A DNA stretch of 64,000 nt. It comes from Podocnemis expansa. Its lineage: Eukaryota > Chordata > Testudines > Podocnemididae. This document shows, piece by piece, positions 11,401 through 24,500 of this stretch (positions within the stretch are counted from its first letter, which is position 1; each line of letters opens with the position of its first letter). The notes beneath the pieces were generated by a model. It was not told where the DNA came from. It worked only from the letters and a program-made list of their open reading frames with translations, and ran no database searches. A program made the position numbers and the translations under genes. The stretch spans positions 1,730,393 through 1,794,392 of the forward strand of contig ML682118.1 in assembly GCA_007922195.1 (NCBI GenBank), given 5' to 3'.

Positions 11401-14400
11401 GGAGATTGGGATAGCTTCCTCCATAGGCAGGTCATTACCTCAATAGACACAGGCTTAGGGAAATTTCCTTGAATTTCAGTGGACTCCAGAACCATCTCTG
11501 GTACAATTGACAAATCCTCAATTAGCTAGAAAGCTGCTGGTTCTAAAGAAACAGAAAGTAGTCATACCTATTGTTTCTTATTTAGACCAGTGTTTTCCAA
11601 ACAGTGTGCCATGGCCCACAGGTGTGCCATGGATTTTTTTTTTTTTTTGAAAAACTAAGTTCTGGATTGCCTCATGAATATTCATGAGTTCATTCAGAGA
11701 CTATATGGTGGTGCGCCTCAAAATAATTAAATATATCAAGGTGTGCCATCACAGAGAAGAGGTTGGGAACCACTGATTTAGACCATCAGATAGGACTGTG
11801 ATACATTTCTGTGGCGTGAGCAGTTGCCATTTTGTACACAGAGTAAAACAGAGCTATGAAGAATTTTGTCTTCTTCCATAGTATCCAAAGGGAAGAGAGG
11901 TCATACTGACTAGCTCAGGGTTGATCACATTACATACCCAAGTGATTTTCCAGAAAATAATGTAGGTATTGCCAGTGGATCTTGTACCACCACACATCAC
12001 AAATTGTGACCTATACAGCACCTTTACAGCATAACCTCATCAGGTCATGGTTCAGGTCCTGCAGGGCTTGATCCTGACTGGGGCTTTGGGAGACATCACA
12101 ATAAATAACTAGTTACCTCAAAAGGATCCCCACTGCTGAAGTCAAAGGAGAGGATCAGCTTCACTTTCCTCTGTGGGCGCAGAATAAGGGGGTAGGCAGA
12201 ATTGATGGCAACGCCGGCATCGATCAAGTGGATGAATTTGTCTTTGGCCACATGAGTGTATTGGCCATTACCTGCAAAAATTAATCTGAGCGTTGTTTAG
12301 GGCTGTGATTCCTAAAAGGTGTCACCATGAGTTAGGTGCTCAAATCACACTGAGATTCCATATGCTTTTTCGAAGAAGTCTAGGATGGCAGATAAATACC
12401 TGCCATATATACTCACGTATAAGCTGAGATATTTGTGCCTGAAAATTGGCTTCAAAACAGGCACTTGGCTTATACAGGGGTGAAAACAGTAGACAGCCCC
12501 AGCCCAGGAGTTTCACTGACCATGCTGCAGTCCAGAGCAGCAGTGTGGCCAGAGCGGCCACCTTGGGTGGTCTGCCTGGGATGGGGCTAGAGTAAGGAGA
12601 GTACCCTAGTGTCTGAAGTGGCCAAGTAAGAGGGCCCTGGGGGGGTCAGCCTGGACATGGGGGGGGTCATGGCAACCAGAAAAGCAGTGGCAGGGATCAG
12701 AGGTTGAGGAGGGGGGTTGAGGAGTCTGGGGAAAGTGATGAGAGGGCCCAGGGGCTTGGGGGGGTGTCCAGGGCGCCCGGGGAGGGGGCCCCCGGCCCGG
12801 GGGGTTGGGGGGGGGGGTTGGGGAGTCTTGGGAAAGCGGTGTCAGTGTGTAGGAGCTAAGGAGGAGGTCAGGGAGTCTAGGGAAAGTGGCAGGAGGGCCT
12901 GAGGGTTTCTGGGAGCCCAGGGAAGTGGCAACAGGGCTAGGGATTTGGGGCAGGGTGCCTGAGAGCCCGGAAAAAGTGGTAACCAGAGTGAGGGGGAGAT
13001 GGGAAAGGGGTTGAAAGGGTTTTGGGGAACAGGGAAACAACAGCAAAGAACTGAGAAGCAAGCAGGTGGGCAGGAGTGAGGAAAAGACAGAACAGGGGAG
13101 CAGCAGGAGGAACAGAGAGAGCAGGGGGGCAGAAGTGAGGAGTGGAGAGAGCAGGGGGACAGGGGAAAAGCAGCGGCAGGGGCTTGGGTGTTAAGGATGG
13201 TGTTGAACTCCAGGGGAAGCCAGCAGTACTGGTTGTGGAGGTTAGTGGCCCAGGCCAAAAGGGGGGCTCGGCTTATACAGGGGTCACCCATTTTTGCCAC
13301 TTTTTGGGGCTCTGAATTGGGGGGTCAGCTTATGCATGGATCAGCTTATACCCAAGTATATATGGTAGTGTGATTTTTCTAGGGCACCTAAGCAAGTTAG
13401 GCACTCTCAGGAATAAGAACCTGCAGAGAGCTCCTCTCACATGCTAGCTTAATTCCCAGACTTCTCTAACAGGTACAGCTTGGTCCCAGCTAAGCTTCCC
13501 AGTTTGCCAGACTGGCCACAGGGATCTGTAGACCCTGTCTTATAAGCAGCTGCAGGGTGCGGGCTGCTCAGATCAGTCACCCACAACTCCTACTCTTGCC
13601 CTGTCCCAGCCTTACTTCTCCTTTCCCTGTTTACAGGTAACCTGCTCTAATTCTTGGCCTCTGACGTCACTTCCGACTCTCAGCTCCCATTGCTGGCTGG
13701 TGGTAGCTGCTCTAACCAATAGACATGTCCACCATGTCCTGGCCACTGACAGGTATCCCATTCTGTTTGAAATTAATGGGAGTTTGGTGCTTAGCCTGCT
13801 TGATTGATCTATAATTACTATGGGGGGGGCTGACTTTCCAAGGTGGGTAAGTGTCTAAAGATATCGAGAGATGCTTAAAAGGATATGCAGAAGAATCCAG
13901 GACTTGTGCATTGAGGGTTTGTTGTTTTTATTTTAACTTTTTTGTTTGAATGATGTGAAATCAATAGTAGTTGTAGCTGTAGGGTCAGTATCACGGATCC
14001 AGGAATATATACACCTACCTGATGAACAGCAACATGATGAACATCGTGCTGGACCACTCCGTAATTCCTCTTTTATATCACCTGAAAATTTCACAAGGAT
14101 TTTAATTTTTTTCATACAGTCAAGTACAATAATGCAAACATCTAAGAGCTTGTCTATATCTAATTCTTAAACTAACCTAGCTGCTCCACTCTGGATTGTA
14201 AGCAATTTCACACCATTGAGACATGTAGGTAACTGAACCTAAGTCCCAGTGCAGAGATCTCAAACTTGATGAAAGAGTTCTTCTATTGGTCTACCTACTG
14301 ATTATTGAGGGATGGATTGAATATAATAATGGAAAAACCTCTTCCATTAGTGTAGAACATATTGACAATACAGTGCAACAATGAGTCAACTACACCACCA

Positions 14401-17400
14401 TCTGTAGTTGTGTAAACAAGACTTAAGGATCAACACACAGAGTACAATGAAGCTATTCACTAGTAGCCTAAGGACAAAAATATTAGTTAAAATACAACAG
14501 AAAGATTATCTCCACTCCTATCTCTCATCTCTAGTGTCTCTACCTTTTTTTCTTCTTTTTGTTTCGTTTTGTTTTTACATCTTGCAAAAAATTAGCCCTT
14601 CTTGTGTGTCCACATGGCTTAAGTCAGTGTTAGGATTTTATTGTTTCCCTTTTCACCTAAAGCATTCCCTTCCTCTTTTACCACCACACTTTACTGTGCA
14701 ATCAACCTGTGGTAGGTCAAAAGTTCCACTCCAGTATCATCTTCCTCATTGTCTGGCAATATGACCATATCAGCTCTTGGGCAGATTGGAAGTGTTCTGT
14801 GATAAACTGATCACCATATTTGGGGGCAGGATGGAATTTTCCCTTGGAACATATTGGCTAGAGCTCTGAGGATTTTTTTGTACTTGCCCTGTAATATTGG
14901 GCATGTCTCCCTTGCTGATGGATTCTCTGTATCTTGAAGTCTTTAAATCATATATGAAGAATTTAATAACTTAGTCATAGGATAGAGGTTTACTGCAGGA
15001 GTGGGTGGGTGAGTTTTTGTGGCCTGCATGGTGCTGGACATCAGACAACATGATCATATTGGTCCTGTCTGACCTTAGAGTCTATGAGTCTATCTGATTT
15101 TTCATGGATTTGCTATATACTCACTTACAATTGGGTCTTAATTTAACGACGACGACAACAACAACAAAACCCTAATTTTGTTTTAGCTAAAGCAGTATGG
15201 ACTTTGGAAAGAGAGTATAAGACGGAATATATAACTTAGATCAAAAGCTAATTTCATATCAGTTTCTTTGTTAAAATAATGGGCTCGAGTACATCAGCTT
15301 GCAGTGATCAGGAAGGGTCCTGTTCCCTGCAAGATGCGGGTTCCCAGGATTGAATCTGGGGGCTGCACACTAGGGGATGACCCAATGAATGCCTAATGAG
15401 AGCACACTTCCACTGCCTTAGACTGATTACGTGTAAGGAGGCTAGATTGAGCTGGCCAAGGAGTGGGGGTTCACCTAGCAAGGCAGCATAAATTGGGGGT
15501 CAGGAGTGGGCAATGGCAGAGGAACAGCAGCACACCAGACTAGTTTACAGGAGGAGAACATCACATCTGCGTTTTACTTACGGCATTTGTAAAGAAAGTT
15601 ATTATTTGTGCCCCATTTCCATTTCCAGAGATGATACTTGGTTTTAAACCACATCTTAGCACAATCCATCAATGAGCCTGTTAGAAGGAGGGAAAAAAAG
15701 CTGATCTAAATATATAAATATATTCAGGAGCTTCTGAAAATCAACATAATTTCTCTTAGCTCTTATTTGCTAGTACAGACAAGGAGCTGTGGGAGAAAAT
15801 CATAGTGATTCTTGTGGATGGAGCAAAAACCACAAAGCACAATTGATTGTTAGGAGAAAAAAAAGGAGAACTCTTCACTGGAACAGAAAGAAGCTGTAAT
15901 ATTCTCAGCATCTTGAATTACCCCCTCTGTACCACAGAATGCCTCATATGTGTCTGAATTGAGATGTGCTGAGTCAGCTGCCAAGTTCCCCTGTTCACAG
16001 AACACTTGATGAAAGTTATAGATCATTTTCTGCATTCTACTATGCAACTCCTTCCTTTAGTTGATGAATTGATCAGTGCAAATAGCTGGTTCTTTGGTTC
16101 CATAAACAAATATGCCATTAGCATAAAAAAACCCACCAAACCTCAAAATGATATTTTCCCAAATTCTTCAGGGGAGAGAAGAAATAATAATATTAAAATT
16201 TTAGGTTGAATTAAATGTTTTATTTTACTTGCAACGAAACATTTTTCTTTGGGGGGGTTATCTTTTTAAAATGGTACAAAACCAAATTTCTAATAAAAAG
16301 TTGTTTTAAATGGAAAAAAATAAGAATGTATCACTTAGAAAATATTAGTATAAAAGCTACTGGATTTTTTGTTTGTTTTTCTTGTAAAGGAAACAGTTCA
16401 GAAAATTCAGCACAAATTCATAACACATGGATGACTCAAATCTGCATTTTTCAGGAAAAAACAAAATATTTAAAGTAAAAAAGTCACCTGCTTCTACTGC
16501 TGAGCTCCTTCCACTTTCTTTGGAACTTGCTGGAACTCAGGGAACAAAACCTTTAATTATTATTAATAATGATCAGAGCTGGCAGGAAATACTACTTAGT
16601 ACTTACTGGAATAATGGAGAAGAGAACTGAACCTGTGATACCTCTGGCTCACATAACAGGACCCATCACTGCTGCTTTAACAAAAGGTCAGCTGTCTTAG
16701 CTTGGTATCAAAGCAGACTCCTAAATAGACTTGGGCAAACCTTATACAGCAAATCACGCTTTACCCCCTATTGAAAAATTTACTTTTCATGGCACAAAGT
16801 TATTTGCTGAATTCAGGTCAGTTCTGGGAGACAGCTGTTTATGGGGAAAAATTGAAAGAAGAGTAAACATATATATCCATTTAAAAACTTTTCATTCCTG
16901 TAAGATTTTGAAAAGGAAAAATGTTTAGTTTTAATCTAATGATCTGAAAGACTATTTCAGTATTAAGCCTAGCCAGTTTAAACACACACAGGACAGGTCT
17001 CCATTGCAGAGGCAAAGTAACATCCATCAGTTCAAAATTCCTGATCTACTGATTGGGTCTGTGAAGACTGTCTCAGTCATTCAGGAAGTTGATCCTGCAA
17101 CACCTCCCCAGCAACCATGTAACACTGGTAAGAAGGGAGGCCACCTCCCGTCAAACCAGCTCAGTGGCTATGTCTACACTGGAGGCTTAAATTGACTTAA
17201 GCAGTTCCATTGCTGCATTTGGAGTTTATTAAGTTGACTTAAGCACCTGCTTAAACTGACTTATTAGTTCCTGCCCTTAAAGGCAATTTTAGACATTAGG
17301 CAGACTTTATTAAGTGGACTTAACATAATGTGCCCACTTAAATCAACTTTAGTAAGTGGATTTAAGCCAGGGTAGCCACTTAAGCTGACTTAATAAAGTC

Positions 17401-18510
17401 AACTTAAGCTAGGGGACCCGATTAAAGTCGACTTTATTAAGTTGACTTTAAGTGGGTCCCTTGACTTATGTTGACTTAATAAAGTCAACATAGAAAATGG
17501 GGACTGTTTAAATTGATGTAATAAAGTCAATCTTAAGTTAACCTTGTTAAGTCTACTTAACTGATCTCTCTTGTGTAACTGTAGCCATGTGTGTGCATGG
17601 TGTAGAGAAGCTGAACATATATATGCAAGTCAGGTTTGGTAACTTGTGTGTCTATGTCTTGCTGACACTGAAAACAGCAGGCAATGTAGACCAGCTCACA
17701 CACTCACATGGACAAATGGTTTTAATGGACAAAATGGTTATAATCAAAATGGCTATATGTACACTTCCAATTTAGTTTGAATTAAGGAGGATTAATTTGA
17801 ACAAAATTAGTCCATCCTCACACTGCTTTCATTAGTTTAAACCAAGGAACTCCTTAGTCTGAATGAAGGAAAACTTAGTTCAATCTTCTAAAACCTGCTT
17901 TTAGTTTGACCTAAAGGTTAGGTCGAATTTATTAATTCAAACTAACCCAATGGAGCCACATTAGTTCAAACTAACTGTTAGTTTGAATTAAACACAGTTA
18001 GACCTTCTTCTTCTTAGCGTGCATAGAACCAAGAAGGAAGTGCCTGCCCTGGCCATTGCCCCTCTACACCCTCAGAGGCACACCCTGCCAGAACATACTG
18101 GTGTCTGCATCACTTGCAGGCATGAGTGAGTCTAGCAAAGTTAACCAGGGCTGGCTTGGAGCTCCTGTGTGGAGCCATGAGGAGGTCCTCAGCCTCTTCT
18201 CCATCTGGGGCACTGAGGATGTTACGTGTTAGCTCTGTGTTCTTGAGGAATCAGAGCATAGTATCCAGCCTGTGCCTCCCCCCCCCCCAACACACATCCC
18301 CCAACCTCTGCTTGAACTGAAAAACCAAAAACAGTAGGAAATGGGAGATATCCTTATCTACCCATATCCAAAAGCCATCAGCACTGGGATTTGGTTTCTC
18401 TTCTTTGCTGATTGCTGTGGGAGCTTTGTTTCCATCTAGCCTCTGACCCTGATCTGCACAACCTGGAAAACTTTCTGCTACACAGACTGGTGACACCCCC
18501 CCACACACAC

Positions 18511-18552
<42 letters not shown>

Positions 18553-21500
18553 AATTATGACTCTCTCTCTAGGCCTGATACAGTAGAATCTAGGTAATAT
18601 TGTAGTTGGGTGTTTTTCTTTCCTTACATGTTTATCAATGCTGTAACTGGGCATTTTGGGGTATTCTTCTCTCCATTTGTAATTATTAGTGCAAGTTTTA
18701 GATACTTAGCAATAAACTGCCTTTTGTTATCAAGCCAGTTTCCAGACTCTTCTAAGACATCATTCCCTCTCCTTTGTGGTCTTGGTTTCTTTATATCGCT
18801 TTGCAGCAACACTTCTATTACTTAGCCAAAGATCCCTGTGATGCCCACAGTCCTGTAAGGTTTGCTCAGTAGCCTGATTGAGTCCAGGGGCATATAAGGG
18901 TGGCAGATGAAAAGTGCTGTTTTGACCCAGCCTGATTGAGTCCAGGGGCATATAAGGGTGGCAGATGAAAAGTGCTGTTTTGACCCAGCCTGATTGAGTC
19001 CAGGGGCATATAAGGGTAGCAGCTGAGAAGTGCTGTGTGACCCTCAAGATCCATAATCAAGCCTACTTTGGTGCGGTACAGGGGCACATAAGGGTAGCAG
19101 CAGAGAAGTGCTGTGTGACCCAGCCTACTGAGTTCAGGGACACATAAGGGGTCAGCTGAGAGTGCTGATGGCCCTGGTCTGCTCAGATGCACCTATATAG
19201 AAACAAGTGACACAAGCAGCACACTAATAGAACTACCATCTTCTTCAAGAGAAAGTAACCCTAATAAATGAGCATACCCCGAGTTGGTGGGCAAAGTTGG
19301 TAACAAGGAGATCCTCTCTCAGTTGTAGGCCAGCCACCACAACTGGGAGATATATGCAGACATCTTGGAGTCTGTGGCTGCAAAGGGGCACAGGTGTACC
19401 AGTGAGCAGGTGCATATAAAGATCAAGGCCCTGCACCAGGACTATGCCCAGGTCTGAGAGGCAAGGCAGCATGGGGGGGGCAGCATGTGTCACCAACCGT
19501 CCCTACTATGAGCAGCTCGACAGCTTCCTCAGTGGGGAGATCACTGGCCTCCTAGCCAGGACAGTTGACTCCAGGGAGCTCCCCCATCCATGGTTGAACC
19601 CCAAGAGAAGGATTCCCTGGATGAAAATGTGCCCATGGATGCGGGCAACACCAGCCCCCCAAAGGACAGCCCACCACCTTCCGCCCCAACCTCCATCCCA
19701 GAGCTCTTCCCTGCCCCCAGGGAGGGACAAGCTACTCCGGAGGAGGAGGAGGAGGAGGCCCTTCCACTGAGGAGGATCCAGGAGAGGGGACATTGCACAG
19801 GACCTCATCAGTACCCATTGGTGAGTGCTCCTGTCCTCCCTCCATGTGAGCAGGGATGGGCCTGCCTGTGGCACAGGAAGTGTGTGGGGACATGGCTCAG
19901 AGACAGGCAGGGCCCCGGGAATAAGGGACAGGCACAGAGGACCTTCCATGGGGCAGACTTGAGCAGGGTAAAGGCTTTCAGTAGAAGGGGTGGTGGGAAC
20001 CGATGGTGGCAGCATTGAGGGCAGATGGCATGCAGACCATGCCACTGGCACGTGTCATCAAGAGTTGCCCCAGACACAGAGCAGGGATGACTTCTACTTG
20101 CCACTGTGCGCACTGCACCCAACCTGGGCAGCAAAGCACAGCCACATGGATGTTGGGGGGCCCTGCCCCACAGGGCATGGACAGGGAAGCACAGGGACAG
20201 TCAGGGCACAGCTGCTTGCTGTTGTCAGGCTGCATACAGCACTACCTAGCTAGCTTATGGGACTAACCCTGTTCTCTGCTTCCCTTCAGCCACAATGAGC
20301 AGAGGACTGAGGTTTCTTCCTGTATTTGTGGGACTGGCTTGAGGAATGGCCCTTCTCAGGTGCCATGTTGCCACACTTCCCATGGTGCACTCGTCCTAAC
20401 CCAACCTAGCAAGTCCTGTGCATGGACACACTAGTTAAATTTAGGTTTCTAGTGGGGACATGTTAGTTTGAATTAACTTAGTTTGAATTAACCAATATTA
20501 GTTTCAATTAATTAATTCAAAGTAAGTTAGTTTGAACAAGTGATCTTAACTGTCGCCATAGCCAATGCAATTTGCCCCCCAAATAGTAACAGAGTTAAAG
20601 TAAATATTTTGGTCAGCACAAAATGGGTTTTAAATGTCTAGGTGATTTTGAAAATACCAGTAGACACCGAAATGCTTGTAAAAATCTGGCATTCTGTGAC
20701 TTAGGAATGTAAGTCCCACTGCAAGTAAAAAGAGCTTGTTCTCTGTTATCCTTTACATGTCTTTTGAAAACCCTAACATACATCTGCCATAGTACTTCCT
20801 ATTCAGATCTATAGGACAGGAATAGTTACATTGTTCCCACTACAAAAGGGATGCTCTGAAAACACATTCATTAATAGTAGTGAAGAGGACTCAAAAACTT
20901 CCACAAAGAAAGAAAAAAGGAGGTAGGCATATAACATCTATTGAATCTTTGATTCCTTTACTAGGTGACATCTATCTCTTGCCACTTTCTCCATCACAAT
21001 ATACCTAAAATGTATCACTTCTAAATGTTCCTTGGGCTAAAATCCTTTTTCCAAGCTCCACAATTTGTGTTGTCAAGAGGGCTATCCCTAAGGGGGTGTG
21101 GGGGCTGAGGCCAATCAGCTGGTGGAGGGCACCCCTGACATCCCCCCCCATGTTGGGGTGGCAGGGTGGGGTAGGCTGGCCCAGAGGCTGGCCCCGCACT
21201 CCTGCCCCTTCCTTGAGCCAGTCATTCCACCACTGGAAATGGAGGAGGCCAGTTGAGGGACTAGGCTCTGCTCTCCCACACTGACATTAGGCTGGCCCTC
21301 CCCATGCCAGGGTAGGACAGCTGGCCCAGAAGAGGGGTGAGAGAGTGGACCCCAGGCTCTGGGCTGGCACACTTCACCCCGGGACAGTTCTTCCTCCCTG
21401 GGAGGTGGGGCAGGCTGGCCCACAGCAGAGGCCAGGTTCCACATTCCCAGCCACCCTCCACCCTGCCTTTGGATTCACTCTGAAGGCTGCAGGGAGGGAG

Positions 21501-24500
21501 ATTGTGTGTCTGTGGGGGCTGCGGTGTGGGTCTTGCACTAGCCCCCTCACAGCATGAGGCCCATGGAACTGTGGGTCAGGAGTGATCGCCCCTCTCACCC
21601 CCTTCCTCCTACAGAGGACTGTTCTGGTTGCAAATCACTGGGCTCTTCCGTTTAGCTTCTTAATAAACAGGGTATGCCTCTCCAGATCGGGCTTGCAGCA
21701 GGTGGCAGGGGCTTGGGTCATGGACTTGGGAGCTCGATCAGGCTCCCAGCCTGAGCTGCAAGTGGTGCAGGCTTGAAACTAGATCCTGCCTCCCCAGCAA
21801 GGAGTTGAGAGCCTGTTCTGGTCCTCAGCCCCTTGCTGCAGGCTGAAGGGCTGGGAGCCAGCTCCTGCCCCTGGTGCCAAGGGGTGCAGAGCCTGATCTG
21901 GTTCCAAGCCCCTTTTGGCAAGGGGATCAGACGCTGATCTGGCACTAAGCCACTTGCCACTGCAAGTCAACTTTACAGGTTACATGCCTGTGATAATGAG
22001 CAGGTTCGGAAATGCCTGATCAATTTCACCAGCTTATAGCCTGTGAAACTGACTAGGCCTGAGCCAGCTGCTTGTGGCAGCAAAGCTCAGGGCCAGATTG
22101 GGCTCCTATCCCTTGCCAGCTGCTGCAAGGGGCTGGGGGCCAGATCCGTCTCCCAGGCCCTCTCTGCAGGCTGTGGTAACCAGCTGCTGGCCCCACTACC
22201 CTCGGAGAGGTGCTGGGAGACCCATCGGGTTCCCAGCCCCTCTCTATAGGGCTGCAGGAATAGGCTGCTGTTGCTCACTGCCTGTGGAGAGGGACCTGGG
22301 AAGAGGAAAGAAAAGGAATCTTATAAATGTATCTTCCCTCTTTGAGTGCTGTAAACACAGTAGTATTTGTTGTTTTTGGGTCAGTGTCACAGATCTAGGA
22401 ATATATATGCCTACCTGGTGAACAGCAACATGAAGGACATCGTGGTGGATCACCCTGTAATTGCTCTTCCACATCACCTGAAAACGTCACCAGGATTTTC
22501 AATTATTTCACACAGTCACAGACAATAACAGAAATATTTAAGGGCTGATCTACACCTAACACATAGGTTGACTTAGCCACTCCACTCAGGATTGTTAAAA
22601 ATTTCACACCTGTATGAGATGAAGGTAACCAGACCTATGTGCCACTGTGGACATCACAAGATAAATGGAAGAATTTTTACATGGGCCTACTTAGTGCCTC
22701 TTGAGGGGTGGATTAAATACAACAGTGGGAAAAACCCTTTCCATTAGTGTAGAACATATTGGCAGTACAGTTCAACAGTGCCTCAGATACAGCATCATCC
22801 GCAGTAGTGTAGACAAGCCCTAAGAAAAATCACTCAGATCACAATGAAGCTACTTCCTAGTATCCTAAGAACAGAAATATTAGCTGAAATTCAGCAGGCT
22901 AAACTCCTCCCTATGCTGTCTCTAATCTGTACTGTGTCCACATTTTGCGAGTTTTATTTTTCTCCATTTCTTCTAGTAAAAAAATATCCCTTTGTGTTTG
23001 TTCACATGGCTAAAATCACTGTTAGAATTGTATCATTTCTCTTTTCAACTAAAGATTCCCTTCGTCTCTTACAGCTACAATATATTGGTTAATCCACCTG
23101 TGGTAGGTCTAAAGGTCCACCTCAATGACATCTTCCTTGTTGTCTGACAATAGGACCATACCGCTTGGCAGACTGAAAGTTTTCTTTCAGAAATGGTTTT
23201 TAGATTCAAAACTACGGTGTAGGTAGTTTGGAATGTCAAGGATACTATTATGAAAGTTCCCAAATTATCAATGAAAATGGATTTTTTCTATTTTTTAAAG
23301 AATTCTTTGTAATTAAAATGCTCTTGATTTTCCTCGCTCTCTCTCCATACACACACACAGACATACACATGGTCATGCCATTGACAATTTGCTAATTACT
23401 GTGCTCTGAAAAATGAATAAGAGCTTATGGATCCAAAGAGAAACTACAGAATTTGAATTCATTTTCAGATTTGACCAGGTCACTTCAGGGCTAAATAAGG
23501 ACTTTAGACTTTTTTTTTTTCCTCATTACAATTAGTGATTTGACCTCATTTTCATTTATATGCTGTTCCCCAGTCTTTGAATCTGAACAACTGCTTTGAC
23601 TTGATATTCCAGTGTAACCTGTTCCCATGACTTACACTTCTCAGCATTTATTTTCCTTCCACTGTGTAAGTTCCCCAATATTCAAAACATCTGGCAAAGT
23701 GGGAATTTCTCTTATGAAAGCTCATGCAAAAAATAAATTGTTAGTCTTTAAGTGCCACAGGACTCCTTGCTTCTCTTGCCAGGCCTTAAAAGTTTCCACA
23801 GAGAGTCTACAACCTCTCTAGGTAACCCAGTTGATTCACCACCCTCCTAGTGAAAAAGTTTTTCCTAAGATCCACCCAAGACCTCCCCAGCTGCAACTTG
23901 AAGCCATTGCTCCTTGTTCCGTCCTTTGTCACCACCAAGAATAGCCTAGCTACATCCTCTTTGGAGCACTCCTTCAATTAGTTGAAGGTTGCTATCAAAT
24001 CCCCCTTCGATCTTAAATGGCTATGTCTCCACTGTAAAACTTTTTTTTTTCAAAAATGTTTTTTTGAATAACATATTTTGAATTTAATATAAAATAAGCA
24101 ATTCAAATTAAACTTTAAAAAAATGTTATTTTAGGAAAAGAGTGTGGGGTGGACTTTCCTTCTCAAAATAAAGCAGATTTTTTAAAAGAGAATCCATGCT
24201 ACACTATCTTTTTTAAAATAAAAAGGGCAACACAAAGAATAGGCAGGCTTCTTTGAAAAAAGCCATTGCCACATCTGGTGATGCCTTTTTTTGAAAAAAC
24301 TTTTTTTTGAAAAATCCACCTTTTCAAAATACAAGGTTTTATTTTTTCCAAAAACTGTTCCAATCTATCAAAAAACTGAGACACTTTTTTCTAAAAAGTA
24401 AAAATCCCTGCCCAGAGACCAAAAAGATTTTCAGGATAAGTCTTCTTATCCTGAAAAACCTTTTCAGTATAGACATTCCCATCAGGTCTAGTTCTTTCAG

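Larger units (their letters stand above)
17751..20563 (+). mobile_element. Harbinger element with Myb-like gene remains (2.8 kb)
   Basis: Left end GGCTATATGTACACTTCC and right end CTGTCGCCATAGCC are flanked by AAT on both sides (17748-17750 and 20564-20566), a 3-bp target duplication as expected for PIF/Harbinger. Subterminal TTAGTTTGAATTA motifs occur in inverted orientation at both ends. Inside are a tandem repeat (18870-19165) and a Myb/SANT-like gene remnant in two pieces. No transposase was found, so it was probably mobilised in trans. Confidence 0.85.

Noticed and set aside
12606..13300. Long proline-rich open frames on the minus strand
   Set aside because: They lie in the G-rich centre of a DNA transposon remnant, overlap in two frames and have no domain; compositional.
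14030..14095. Constitutive extra exon of PLA2G4C
   Set aside because: Spacing between LYK and HLIDAG already equals that of the human protein without it.
18869..19192. Repeat protein encoded by the tandem array on the minus strand
   Set aside because: The frame is open only because the 58-bp units lack stops in that register; the unit length is not a multiple of three.
19506..20051. 181-codon minus-strand open frame
   Set aside because: Antisense shadow of the Myb-like remnant and its GC-rich intron; no recognisable domain.
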